Shown one piece after another: positions 42,926-50,597 of a DNA stretch of 50,597 bases. This DNA comes from Nostocales cyanobacterium LEGE 11386 (lineage in GTDB: Bacteria > Cyanobacteriota > Cyanobacteriia > Cyanobacteriales > Nostocaceae): positions 1 through 50,597 of the forward strand of contig JADEXK010000044.1 of assembly GCA_015207155.1 (NCBI GenBank), in the 5' to 3' direction. Position numbers and translations under genes: made by a program. Each line of letters begins with the position of its first letter. Positions within the stretch are counted from its first letter, which is position 1. The notes below the pieces were generated by a model. It saw only the letters and a list, made by a program, of their open reading frames with translations. It was not told the origin of the DNA and searched no databases.

Positions 42926-43011
42926 ACAAACGAAATCCTGCTAACTTTTATGCTTAAAATTGCTTAAAAGGTCAATATATATGTTCACATGTCAAATTGA
43001 CCATTTGCAGG

Positions 43012-43410
43012 ATGACCCAAGCTATGCTGACTGAAATTTTCCCCTTCCGTTTTGAGTTAGACACGATCGCGATCGCTGGAACAAGTATATGGTCATTGGC
43101 GCTATATCTGGCGTTTTCTCCAGTCAGTGAATGGGTAATAGAGCAACTAAATCGCTGGTTCAACTTTGCCGAGCGATCGCTTTACACCAGCCAAACAGAA
43201 TTTGAAAAGACACGTAAAGCCAGAGAATCCCAAAACGCTTTTTACGCCTCATTGTTCAGCATCATCCCGTTTCTGATATTTGGGGCTTTATGCAACTGGG
43301 GTGTAGAAATCAGCTTAGGACGCAGTTGGGCAATCAGCGTCGGTATACTTGCCTGTATTGGTTCCGGCATTTATGAACTAGGACGCAGAGATAGCCAGTC
43401 TTCTGATTAG
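43012..43410 (+). CDS. conserved-looking small membrane protein of unknown function
   Basis: 132 aa from ATG 43012; ATG 43024 (128 aa), with AGGA about 11 nt upstream, is an equally good start. Two or three hydrophobic segments (SIWSLALYLAFSPVSEWVI; LFSIIPFLIFGALCNWGV; SWAISVGILACIGSGIYEL) flank a charged cytoplasmic-type loop (TSQTEFEKTRKARESQN). A HIP1 site lies inside. Not recognised as a named family. It converges on the LpxB-related gene. Confidence 0.7.
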   Translation: MTQAMLTEIFPFRFELDTIAIAGTSIWSLALYLAFSPVSEWVIEQLNRWFNFAERSLYTSQTEFEKTRKARESQNAFYASLFSIIPFLIFGALCNWGVEISLGRSWAISVGILACIGSGIYELGRRDSQSSD

Positions 43411-43486
43411 TGGAGTTGAGTTATTCCTTCTCTCCCACTCTCACTCTCTGCGCCTCTGCGTCTCTGCGTGAGATAAATCACCATTT

Positions 43487-44737
43487 TCAATCACCAAAAC
43501 CCAAAACCTCTTCCTTAACAATCATCGCCAACTTCCGCGCCGCACCACTTTCCCCCCGAACACTGCGGAGTTTATTTCGCATATCATCCAACTTTTGCGG
43601 ATGATCCAAAAAATCTAACAACATTTTCCCCACATCTTGAGGCTGGAGTTTACCTACAAGTTCTGGGACTATTTCCGCTTTGGCCCAAATATTAGGCCAT
43701 GCTAATAACCCTTTGCGACTTAATACTAACCAGTTAATTGCTTTTGCAAAACTAGAACCGACAACAGGCAAATTCGCTAATAATCCGGGTAAACCGTCCC
43801 AAGAACGCATAGCGTCAAGTTGCTGAGTTGGTATAACAACAATCATGGGTACAGCTAAAGCACCGAGTTCAGCTGTATTGGCACCTACTGTAGTTAAACA
43901 AATACTACAGTGAGATAATAATTCATAGGCGGGATTTTCTCTGCACAACTCCACACACAAGCCTGTTTCTGTTTTCAGAATCGGATTGTCTGACTCGACT
44001 AAAAAAGCAGAGGAACTGCCAAAGACTTTGACAAAAGGGTTTTTCTCAGGGTCAGCAAAACTAGCTAAAGTTGGTAAATCCAAAGTTGGTGCTACCGGAA
44101 TCACAAATTTGGTTTGGGGTCTTTTGGTATGGATATATTCAGCAACAGCTAAACATAATGGCACTCCTTGAGATAATTTTGCCACTTTTGACCCTGGTAG
44201 TAAACCAATGATTTCAGTATTAAATGGTGCATTGTGAGTACTGATGGTTTGTGCTTCCACCATCAAATCTCCCACAACTGTAAATTTGTGAGCATATTTT
44301 GGGGAAACTTTTTCAAACACTTTTGCTTGCATCACGCCAAAACGGTCAATCAAATTATGCCAACGCGCATCCCATTCAGCGTAAACTACTGTGCGATATC
44401 CCAGTTTTTTGCCAATGACCACAGGAAAAATTTGGTCACCACCCAGGAAAACCACGACACCGCGATCGCGCCAATCCCAATTTTCCTCTGTTTTGCCCCA
44501 CAGTAAAAACTGCCAAAAATGCTCTGCTGCTTGTACTCTATCCACTTCTGGATAATTCAGAGCGATCGCCGCTTCTTTACCACTCGCATTCGGACAAGGC
44601 GACAACACCACAGAAATCCGAATATGAGAACGATCATCACCGAGTGCTTGCCGCAAAGCCTTGACAACCGGACGCACCCATGTAGTTACTTCACCAGGGC
44701 CATTGGAAAGAATCAAAATATCAACTGGTTTAGTCAT
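43487..44737 (-). CDS. lipid-A-disaccharide synthase-related glycosyltransferase (LpxB-like)
   Basis: 416-aa GT-B protein of the cyanobacterial LpxB-like group. N-terminal ILILSNGPGEVTTWVRPVVK, GVVVFLGGDQIFPVVIGKKL and YAEWDARWHNLIDRF; C-terminal donor half VGANTAELGALAVPMIVV. True LpxB joins lipid X and UDP-diacyl-glucosamine; most cyanobacteria lack canonical lipid A synthesis, so this member probably acts on another lipid-linked or UDP-sugar substrate, as yet unknown. It is divergent from chlH. Confidence 0.82.
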   Translation of the reverse strand: MTKPVDILILSNGPGEVTTWVRPVVKALRQALGDDRSHIRISVVLSPCPNASGKEAAIALNYPEVDRVQAAEHFWQFLLWGKTEENWDWRDRGVVVFLGGDQIFPVVIGKKLGYRTVVYAEWDARWHNLIDRFGVMQAKVFEKVSPKYAHKFTVVGDLMVEAQTISTHNAPFNTEIIGLLPGSKVAKLSQGVPLCLAVAEYIHTKRPQTKFVIPVAPTLDLPTLASFADPEKNPFVKVFGSSSAFLVESDNPILKTETGLCVELCRENPAYELLSHCSICLTTVGANTAELGALAVPMIVVIPTQQLDAMRSWDGLPGLLANLPVVGSSFAKAINWLVLSRKGLLAWPNIWAKAEIVPELVGKLQPQDVGKMLLDFLDHPQKLDDMRNKLRSVRGESGAARKLAMIVKEEVLGFGD

Positions 44738-44766
44738 TGGTTATTGGTCATTTTATTGTCTCCTTA

Positions 44767-44791
44767 TCCCACTCCCCACTCCCCACTCCCC
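44767..44791. repeat. STRR, heptamer CACTCCC
   Basis: About three tandem CCCACTC-type heptamers between the LpxB-like gene and chlH. Confidence 0.75.
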
Positions 44792-45028
44792 TAATTATTA
44801 AGGAAATGTTACATAAGTGTGAGTATACACTTTTATATTTTGTCAACATTTATAAATAAATATTTATTTTTTTATATCGATTTGTGTCATATAGACCACA
44901 AAATGCTCAACTGGTAAGGTTTTTCTGATAAAAAATTCATATTGCCGAAAAAATCACGAAGTAACTCTGGCGGCGGATGTCGTTCAGAACTTCCGTTAGA
45001 GAACACGCATCAAAGGAGCCAAGGAAGC

Positions 45029-48000
45029 ATGTTCACACACGTCAAGTCCACCATTAGACATATTGCGCCTGATAACTTACGCGGACGTAATTTAATCAAG
45101 GTGGTCTATGTCGTGCTTGAGTCCCAGTACCAAAGTGCATTGTCGCAAGCTGTTAGCACGATTAACTCGAACAATCCCAATCTAGCAATTGAAATCAGTG
45201 GGTATTTGATCGAGGAACTCCGAGACCCAGAGAATTATGAAGAGTTCAAACGGGATATGGAGACTGCTAATATCTTTATCGCCTCACTTATTTTTATAGA
45301 AGACTTAGCACAAAAAGTAGTTACTGCTGTAGAACCATACCGCGATCGCCTGGATGTTTCTGTGGTGTTCCCATCCATGCCAGAAGTCATGCGCCTGAAT
45401 AAAATGGGTAGCTTTTCTTTGGCACAGTTGGGTCAATCGAAGAGTGCGATCGCGCAATTCATGCGGAAACGCAAGGAGAAATCCGGGGCTGGCTTCCAAG
45501 ATGGAATGCTGAAACTTTTACGTACTCTGCCCCAAGTATTAAAGTTCTTGCCGATGGAAAAGGCACAGGACGCGCGAAATTTCATGCTCAGTTTTCAGTA
45601 TTGGCTGGGAGGTTCACCAGAAAACCTGGAAAACTTCTTGCTGATGCTGGCTGATAAATATGTATTTAAAGATGTAGACAAACAAAAATTTGCATCGCCG
45701 ACATATCAAGCGCCGGTTGTCTATCCCGATATGGGGATTTGGCATCCTTTGGCGACGACGATGTTTGAGGATGTCAAGGAATACCTGAATTGGTATACAG
45801 CCCGCAAGGATATTTCTAGTGATCTCAAAGATCCCTTAGCTCCCTGTGTGGGTTTAGTATTACAACGCACCCACCTAGTGACAGGTGATGATGCTCATTA
45901 TGTAGCGATCGTCCAGGAGTTAGAATGTCTGGGTGCCAAGGTAATTCCTGTATTTGCCGGTGGCTTGGATTTCTCCAAACCTGTGGATGCTTACTTCTAT
46001 GAACCGACCACTAACACAGCGTTAATAGATGCAGTGGTTTCCTTGACTGGTTTTGCCTTGGTAGGCGGCCCAGCCAGACAAGACCATCCCAAGGCTATTG
46101 AATCACTCAAACGCCTGAATCGCCCTTATATGGTGGCATTACCCTTAGTGTTCCAAACCACCGAAGAGTGGATGGATAGCGACTTGGGGTTACATCCCAT
46201 TCAAGTGGCTTTGCAAATAGCCATTCCTGAGTTAGATGGAGCCATTGAGCCGATAATTTTATCAGGTAGAGATGGGGCTACAGGTAAGGCGATCGCCCTG
46301 CAAGATCGCGTAGAAGCAGTAGCGCAAAGAGCATTAAAATGGGCGAACCTGCGCCGTAAACCCAAACTCAACAAAAAAGTTGCCATTACCGTTTTCAGCT
46401 TCCCTCCAGATAAAGGTAACGTGGGAACCGCCGCTTACTTGGATGTCTTCGGTTCCATCTACGAAGTGATGAAGGGACTGAGAAACAACGGCTACGACGT
46501 ACAAGACATTCCCGAAAGCGCCCAAGCCTTAATGGAAGAAGTCATCCATGATGCCCAAGCGCAGTATGCAAGTCCAGAGTTAAATATTGCGTACAGGATG
46601 TCCGTACCAGAGTATGAGGCACTTACACCTTACTCACAACGCCTAGAGGAAAACTGGGGGCCACCGCCAGGACATCTCAACAGCGATGGTCAAAACCTGC
46701 TGATTTACGGTAAACAATTCGGTAACGTCTTCATCGGTGTGCAACCCACATTTGGTTACGAAGGCGACCCCATGCGGTTATTGTTCTCCCGTTCTGCTAG
46801 CCCTCACCACGGCTTTGCCGCTTACTACACCTACCTAGAGCAAATTTGGGGTGCAGATGCAGTATTGCACTTTGGTACGCATGGTTCTTTGGAATTCATG
46901 CCAGGTAAGCAAATGGGAATGTCGGGAGATTGTTACCCCGATAACTTAATTGGCACAATTCCCAACCTGTATTATTACGCAGCCAATAACCCCAGTGAAG
47001 CCACCATCGCCAAGCGCCGCAGTTACGCCGAGACAATTTCTTACCTGACACCACCCGCAGAAAATGCAGGTTTATACAAAGGTTTGAAAGAACTCAGCGA
47101 GTTAATTGCTTCTTACCAAACTTTAAAAGATAGTGGGCGCGGTATTCCCATTGTTAATACCATCATGGATAAATGCCGCATCGTCAACCTGGATAAAGAC
47201 ATTAACTTACCAGAAACCGATGCCAAAGATATGACCGCCGATGAGCGCGATCGCATTGTTGGCAACGTCTATCGTAAACTAATGGAAATTGAGTCGAGGT
47301 TGTTACCTTGTGGGTTACACATCATTGGTAAACCACCAACTGCGGAAGAAGCAGTGGCTACCCTCGTCAACATTGGTAGTTTAGATCGTCAAGAAGAAGA
47401 AATTCTCAGCTTACCCCGCATCATTGCCAACAGCATCGGGCGTAACATCGACGATATTTACCAAAACAGCGACTTGGGTATTTTAGAAGATGTCCAACTA
47501 CTGCAAGACATCACCTTAGCCACCCGTGAAGCAGTGGGCGCATTAGTCAAAGCCCAAACCGACGCTGAAGGACGAGTTTCTTTAGTTTCCCGGTTGAACT
47601 TCTTCAACATGGGCAAAAAAGAACCTTGGGTAGAAGCATTGCATCAAGCAGGTTATCCCAAAGTTGATAGCAACGCCCTGAAACCTCTATTTGAGTATTT
47701 GGAATTCTGCTTACAACAAGTTTGTGCAGATAACGAACTAGGCGCATTACTCCAAGGCTTAGAAGGTGAATATGTTCTACCTGGCCCTGGTGGTGACCCC
47801 ATCCGCAACCCGGATGTATTACCCACAGGTAAGAATATCCACGCCCTTGACCCCCAATCTATCCCCACAACAGCTGCTGTACAATCAGCCAAAATCGTTG
47901 TAGATCGGCTATTGGCACGTAACAAAGCTGAAAATGAGGATAAATGGCCAGAAACCATCGCCTGTGTGCTGTGGGGAACCGATAACATCAAAACCTACGG

Positions 48001-49015
48001 TGAATCCCTAGCACAAATCATGTGGATGATTGGTGTGCGTCCAGTTCCCGATGCTTTGGGACGAGTGAACAAGTTGGAGTTGATACCTCTAGAAGAATTG
48101 GGAAGACCCAGAATTGATGTAGTCATCAACTGTTCCGGTGTATTCCGTGACTTGTTCATCAACCAAATGAACCTGCTAGACCAAGGCGTGAAAATGGCAG
48201 CTGAAGCCGACGAACCTTTAGAAATGAACTTTGTTCGTAAACACGCTTTGCAACAAGCCGAGGAAATGGGAATTAATCTGCGTCAAGCAGCGACTCGCGT
48301 ATTCTCTAACGCTTCTGGTTCCTACTCGTCAAACATCAACTTGGCCGTAGAAAACAGCACTTGGGATAGTGAAGCCGAGTTACAGGAAATGTACCTCAAA
48401 CGCAAATCATTCTCCTTTAATTCCGATAACCCTGGTGTCATGGATGAGTCACGGCAGATTTTTGAAACCACTTTGAAAACTGCTGATGCAACTTTCCAAA
48501 ATCTCGATTCTTCCGAGATTAGCTTGACAGATGTTTCCCACTACTTTGACTCAGATCCTACCAAGTTAGTAGCAAGTCTGCGTGGCGATGGCAAAAAGCC
48601 AGCCTCTTACATTGCAGACACCACCACAGCCAATGCACAGGTGCGGTCATTATCGGAAACCGTGCGTTTAGATGCGCGTACCAAGTTGTTAAATCCTAAA
48701 TGGTACGAGGGGATGTTATCTCACGGTTACGAAGGTGTGCGCGAACTTTCCAAGCGGTTGGTAAACACCACAGGTTGGAGTGCGACAGCTGGCGCTGTAG
48801 ATAACTGGATTTATGAGGACACCAACGAAACCTTCATCAAAGACGAAGAAATGCAAAAACGGTTGATGAACCTCAACCCCCATTCTTTCCGCAAGATTGT
48901 ATCAACTTTGTTGGAAGTGAATGGACGAGGTTATTGGGAGACTAGCGAGGAGAATTTAGACCGCCTGCGCGAGTTGTACCAAGAGGTTGAAGACCGGATT
49001 GAAGGAATAGAATAG
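45029..49015 (+). CDS. chlH: magnesium chelatase subunit H
   Basis: 1328 aa from ATG 45029 (MFTHVKSTIRHI), preceded by AAGGAGCCAAGGAAGC. The frame is open 29 codons further upstream to a TTG, but 1328 aa is the normal cyanobacterial length, so the ATG is preferred. ChlH binds protoporphyrin IX and, with ChlI and ChlD, inserts Mg2+ as the first committed step of chlorophyll synthesis. Cobaltochelatase/CobN-type motifs are intact: LHFGTHGSLEFMPGKQMGMS, EGDPMRLLFSRSASPHHGFA and the C-terminal SHGYEGVRELSKRL region. A strong terminator follows. Confidence 0.97.
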   Translation: MFTHVKSTIRHIAPDNLRGRNLIKVVYVVLESQYQSALSQAVSTINSNNPNLAIEISGYLIEELRDPENYEEFKRDMETANIFIASLIFIEDLAQKVVTAVEPYRDRLDVSVVFPSMPEVMRLNKMGSFSLAQLGQSKSAIAQFMRKRKEKSGAGFQDGMLKLLRTLPQVLKFLPMEKAQDARNFMLSFQYWLGGSPENLENFLLMLADKYVFKDVDKQKFASPTYQAPVVYPDMGIWHPLATTMFEDVKEYLNWYTARKDISSDLKDPLAPCVGLVLQRTHLVTGDDAHYVAIVQELECLGAKVIPVFAGGLDFSKPVDAYFYEPTTNTALIDAVVSLTGFALVGGPARQDHPKAIESLKRLNRPYMVALPLVFQTTEEWMDSDLGLHPIQVALQIAIPELDGAIEPIILSGRDGATGKAIALQDRVEAVAQRALKWANLRRKPKLNKKVAITVFSFPPDKGNVGTAAYLDVFGSIYEVMKGLRNNGYDVQDIPESAQALMEEVIHDAQAQYASPELNIAYRMSVPEYEALTPYSQRLEENWGPPPGHLNSDGQNLLIYGKQFGNVFIGVQPTFGYEGDPMRLLFSRSASPHHGFAAYYTYLEQIWGADAVLHFGTHGSLEFMPGKQMGMSGDCYPDNLIGTIPNLYYYAANNPSEATIAKRRSYAETISYLTPPAENAGLYKGLKELSELIASYQTLKDSGRGIPIVNTIMDKCRIVNLDKDINLPETDAKDMTADERDRIVGNVYRKLMEIESRLLPCGLHIIGKPPTAEEAVATLVNIGSLDRQEEEILSLPRIIANSIGRNIDDIYQNSDLGILEDVQLLQDITLATREAVGALVKAQTDAEGRVSLVSRLNFFNMGKKEPWVEALHQAGYPKVDSNALKPLFEYLEFCLQQVCADNELGALLQGLEGEYVLPGPGGDPIRNPDVLPTGKNIHALDPQSIPTTAAVQSAKIVVDRLLARNKAENEDKWPETIACVLWGTDNIKTYGESLAQIMWMIGVRPVPDALGRVNKLELIPLEELGRPRIDVVINCSGVFRDLFINQMNLLDQGVKMAAEADEPLEMNFVRKHALQQAEEMGINLRQAATRVFSNASGSYSSNINLAVENSTWDSEAELQEMYLKRKSFSFNSDNPGVMDESRQIFETTLKTADATFQNLDSSEISLTDVSHYFDSDPTKLVASLRGDGKKPASYIADTTTANAQVRSLSETVRLDARTKLLNPKWYEGMLSHGYEGVRELSKRLVNTTGWSATAGAVDNWIYEDTNETFIKDEEMQKRLMNLNPHSFRKIVSTLLEVNGRGYWETSEENLDRLRELYQEVEDRIEGIE

Positions 49016-49046
49016 TTTATAAGCATTAATAAATGCAATATCAAAG

Positions 49047-49088
49047 TGTAGAGATGTTATATATATTTAGCATCTCTACATTTTTATT
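49047..49088 (+). terminator. intrinsic terminator of chlH
   Basis: A perfect 10-bp stem TGTAGAGATG (49047-49056) with CATCTCTACA (49071-49080), a 14-nt loop, then TTTTTATT. Located 32 bp after the chlH stop. Confidence 0.88.
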
Positions 49089-49223
49089 GTAATACAACTT
49101 AAAATATGAATCTATTCTAATGCTTGTGATCTAAATCACAACTATTTATAATAGTCTCGTAATAATAGTTACAACTGATTTCTCCAATAAAAAATATTTG
49201 TCATATAGTTAGGAAGAAAATAC

Positions 49224-50486
49224 ATGGCTGGCAATGATAGTATAGTTCTCGATAATATTATCAAGCAAAAAATAAATAAAACTGACAATACATTACCCGA
49301 TGATGAATTTTTTGAAATATTTACTTTTGAACAAATATTAAAAAAATATGACCTTTCATATGATGAGTTAAGTTATGGAAAAATAGGAGGAGGTGATGAT
49401 GGTGGAATTGATGGTTTTTTCATTTTTATTAATAATAATTTTGTTAGTGAAGATACAGAAATAGATAACTTTAAGAAAAGTCCTTGTATCCAATTATTTT
49501 TAATTCAATCGAAACGATCTGATTCTTTTTCTGAGAAAGCTATTGAAAAATGGCTTTCAACTATAGTGAATATTTTTGATTTAGAAAAGAATATTGAGGA
49601 AATTCAAAAATATTATAATTCTGATTTAATCAATAAAGTTACTTTTTTTCGTGAACTTTATCTTAACTTGGCATCACAACATCCTTCTATTGAGATAGTA
49701 TATGTATATGCAAGTAAAGGTGATGTATCACTTATAAATCCAAAAATACACAATCTATCTGAAGTTCTAAAAGAACATACAGTTAAATATTTTTCTGGAG
49801 CTAGAGTTAACATCGATTTTGTTGGTGCGCGAGAATTAATAGATTCTTCTCGACTTGAAAAAAGCTATACTTTACAGCTAAAATTTATTGAAAACTATAT
49901 TTCAAGAGGTGAAGATAATTATGTTATTTTAGCCTCATTAAAAGATTATTATAATTTTGTTACATATGACAATAATGAGTTACGTAATTATATATTTGCT
50001 TTTAATGTTCGAGATTATCAAGGTAGTAATGTAGAAGTTAATAAAGATATAAAAGCTACATTAGAATCAAATGAACAACTAGATTTTTGGTGGCTTAACA
50101 ATGGCATTACTATTTTGTCTTCAAGAGCAAGTGTTGCTGGTAAAACTATTAGTCTAGATGATGTACAAATTGTAAATGGATTACAGACAACAAACACAAT
50201 TTATCATTATATAAAAACTAGGTCTAATGATAATACTAGTTTGAATGAAGAAAGAGCTATTTTAATAAAAATAGTTGTTACCAATGATCCAGAAACTAGA
50301 GATCGGGTTATTAAAGCAACAAATTTTCAAACACCTATTCCACCAGCATCTTTGAAAGCCACAGATCCAATACAATTAGATATAGAAAATTTCTTTCTCA
50401 ATCAAGAATGGTTTTATGACCGTCGAAAAAATTATTATAAAAATACAGGTAAACGACCGGATAGAATTATGGCTCTCCCAGACTAA
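49224..50486 (+). CDS. AIPR (abortive infection phage resistance) family protein, C-terminally truncated
   Basis: 420 aa. The N-terminal half has an Mrr-like PD-(D/E)xK core: GGDDGGIDGFFIF (D63) and LFLIQSKRS (Q95-x-K97), as in AIPR/Abi proteins thought to cleave nucleic acid. The AIPR core follows: NNGITILSSRA, VQIVNGLQTTNTIYHYI, IKATNFQTPIPPASLKATD and FYDRRKNYYKN. Family members usually continue for 100-250 residues beyond this point; here the frame stops right after RIMALPD with no matching continuation in other frames. The gene is markedly AT-rich with no HIP1 site, unlike its neighbours, indicating recent acquisition. Confidence 0.85.
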   Translation: MAGNDSIVLDNIIKQKINKTDNTLPDDEFFEIFTFEQILKKYDLSYDELSYGKIGGGDDGGIDGFFIFINNNFVSEDTEIDNFKKSPCIQLFLIQSKRSDSFSEKAIEKWLSTIVNIFDLEKNIEEIQKYYNSDLINKVTFFRELYLNLASQHPSIEIVYVYASKGDVSLINPKIHNLSEVLKEHTVKYFSGARVNIDFVGARELIDSSRLEKSYTLQLKFIENYISRGEDNYVILASLKDYYNFVTYDNNELRNYIFAFNVRDYQGSNVEVNKDIKATLESNEQLDFWWLNNGITILSSRASVAGKTISLDDVQIVNGLQTTNTIYHYIKTRSNDNTSLNEERAILIKIVVTNDPETRDRVIKATNFQTPIPPASLKATDPIQLDIENFFLNQEWFYDRRKNYYKNTGKRPDRIMALPD

Positions 50487-50597
50487 ATATGTTAAATTAA
50501 GAACAAAAATACCAATTGAGTAAAATCCTTCTTCTAAAATTATTGAAGTTAGTTAAGCCATAAGCCCTTCTTTTAATGAGCTTAATCTTCTGATTAA
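50487..50597. other. AT-rich window end, no gene seen
   Basis: 111 bp after the truncated AIPR gene. None of the three plus-strand frames continues the AIPR family sequence. Confidence 0.5.

Larger units (their letters stand above)
42387..43011. other. repeat-rich intergenic region with a minus-strand terminator
   Basis: About 625 bp. It holds the STRR, a 41-bp palindrome (42510-42550), a 9-bp perfect hairpin CCCCTTCCC-TTATA-GGGAAGGGG (42601-42623), a dispersed repeat (42619-42658), a minus-strand terminator (42683-42715) and a possible 34-codon minus-strand ORF (42821-42925). Confidence 0.7.

Noticed and set aside
42997..43011. TTG start five codons upstream for the small membrane protein gene
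   Set aside because: No ribosome binding site; two in-frame ATGs follow with better context.
44942..45028. 29-codon N-terminal extension of ChlH
   Set aside because: TTG start without support, and the ATG at 45029 gives the usual 1328-aa ChlH with a good ribosome binding site.

Overview
The window comes from a filamentous, heterocyst-forming cyanobacterium of the Nostoc/Anabaena/Trichormus type. The evidence is the gene content (psaB, chlH, hemF, a DevB-like exporter subunit, PhyH and Rieske paralogues), the frequent HIP1 octamers (GCGATCGC), and the arrays of heptanucleotide tandem repeats (STRRs) and short dispersed palindromes between and inside genes. No rRNA operon, tRNA or CRISPR array was seen. 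The one RNA-like trace is a decayed 5S rRNA-like fragment.

Layout. 1-7.3 kb (minus strand): DevB-type membrane fusion protein, FAD-linked oxidase, ATC-hydrolase-like protein, hemF, and two tandem Rieske oxygenases. 7.6-9.9 kb: a small ribbon-helix-helix protein behind two matching operator-like palindromes, then two tandem VWA-domain proteins. 9.9-10.6 kb: debris, including an ISAs1-type transposase remnant. 10.6-13.4 kb: sulfate ABC transporter (sbpA-cysT-cysW, no adjacent cysA). 13.7-16.7 kb: a TTC38-like TPR protein, a PhnD-like binding protein coupled to a one-helix membrane protein, and the 3' remnant of an iron-uptake porin.

17-39 kb is a galactose region: GH2 beta-galactosidase-like, galT, galK, cupin, PhyH dioxygenase and GH43 on the plus strand; galE, a GH1-RmlD fusion and a glycosyltransferase-UDP-galactopyranose mutase fusion on the minus strand. 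Together they could release galactose or arabinose from a glycan, pass galactose through the Leloir pathway to UDP-Gal, and convert it to UDP-galactofuranose for polymer synthesis. The plus-strand part is split by a compact four-gene operon (20.36-24.2 kb), a pseudo-M24 peptidase and a stand-alone psaB with a PsaX-like small membrane protein upstream.

The four-gene operon is the best candidate for an undescribed system: an unknown 208-aa protein, a QueC-like PP-loop enzyme of the QatC/Cap9 type, an XRE-ImmA/IrrE-like protein whose HExxH motif has become HGYLH, and a PIN-domain nuclease. The genes are overlapping or nearly abutting and lie behind a large hairpin terminator. I read it as a candidate defence or stress module using deazaguanine-type chemistry; this is inference.

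39-50.6 kb: 5S-like remnant, FMN reductase, FtsH, a small membrane protein, an LpxB-related glycosyltransferase, chlH, and a C-terminally truncated, AT-rich AIPR (abortive infection) gene. A recurring theme is repeat DNA acting on genes: STRRs supply the stop codons of three genes, and dispersed palindromes lie in frame inside phyH and in the linkers of both fusion proteins.
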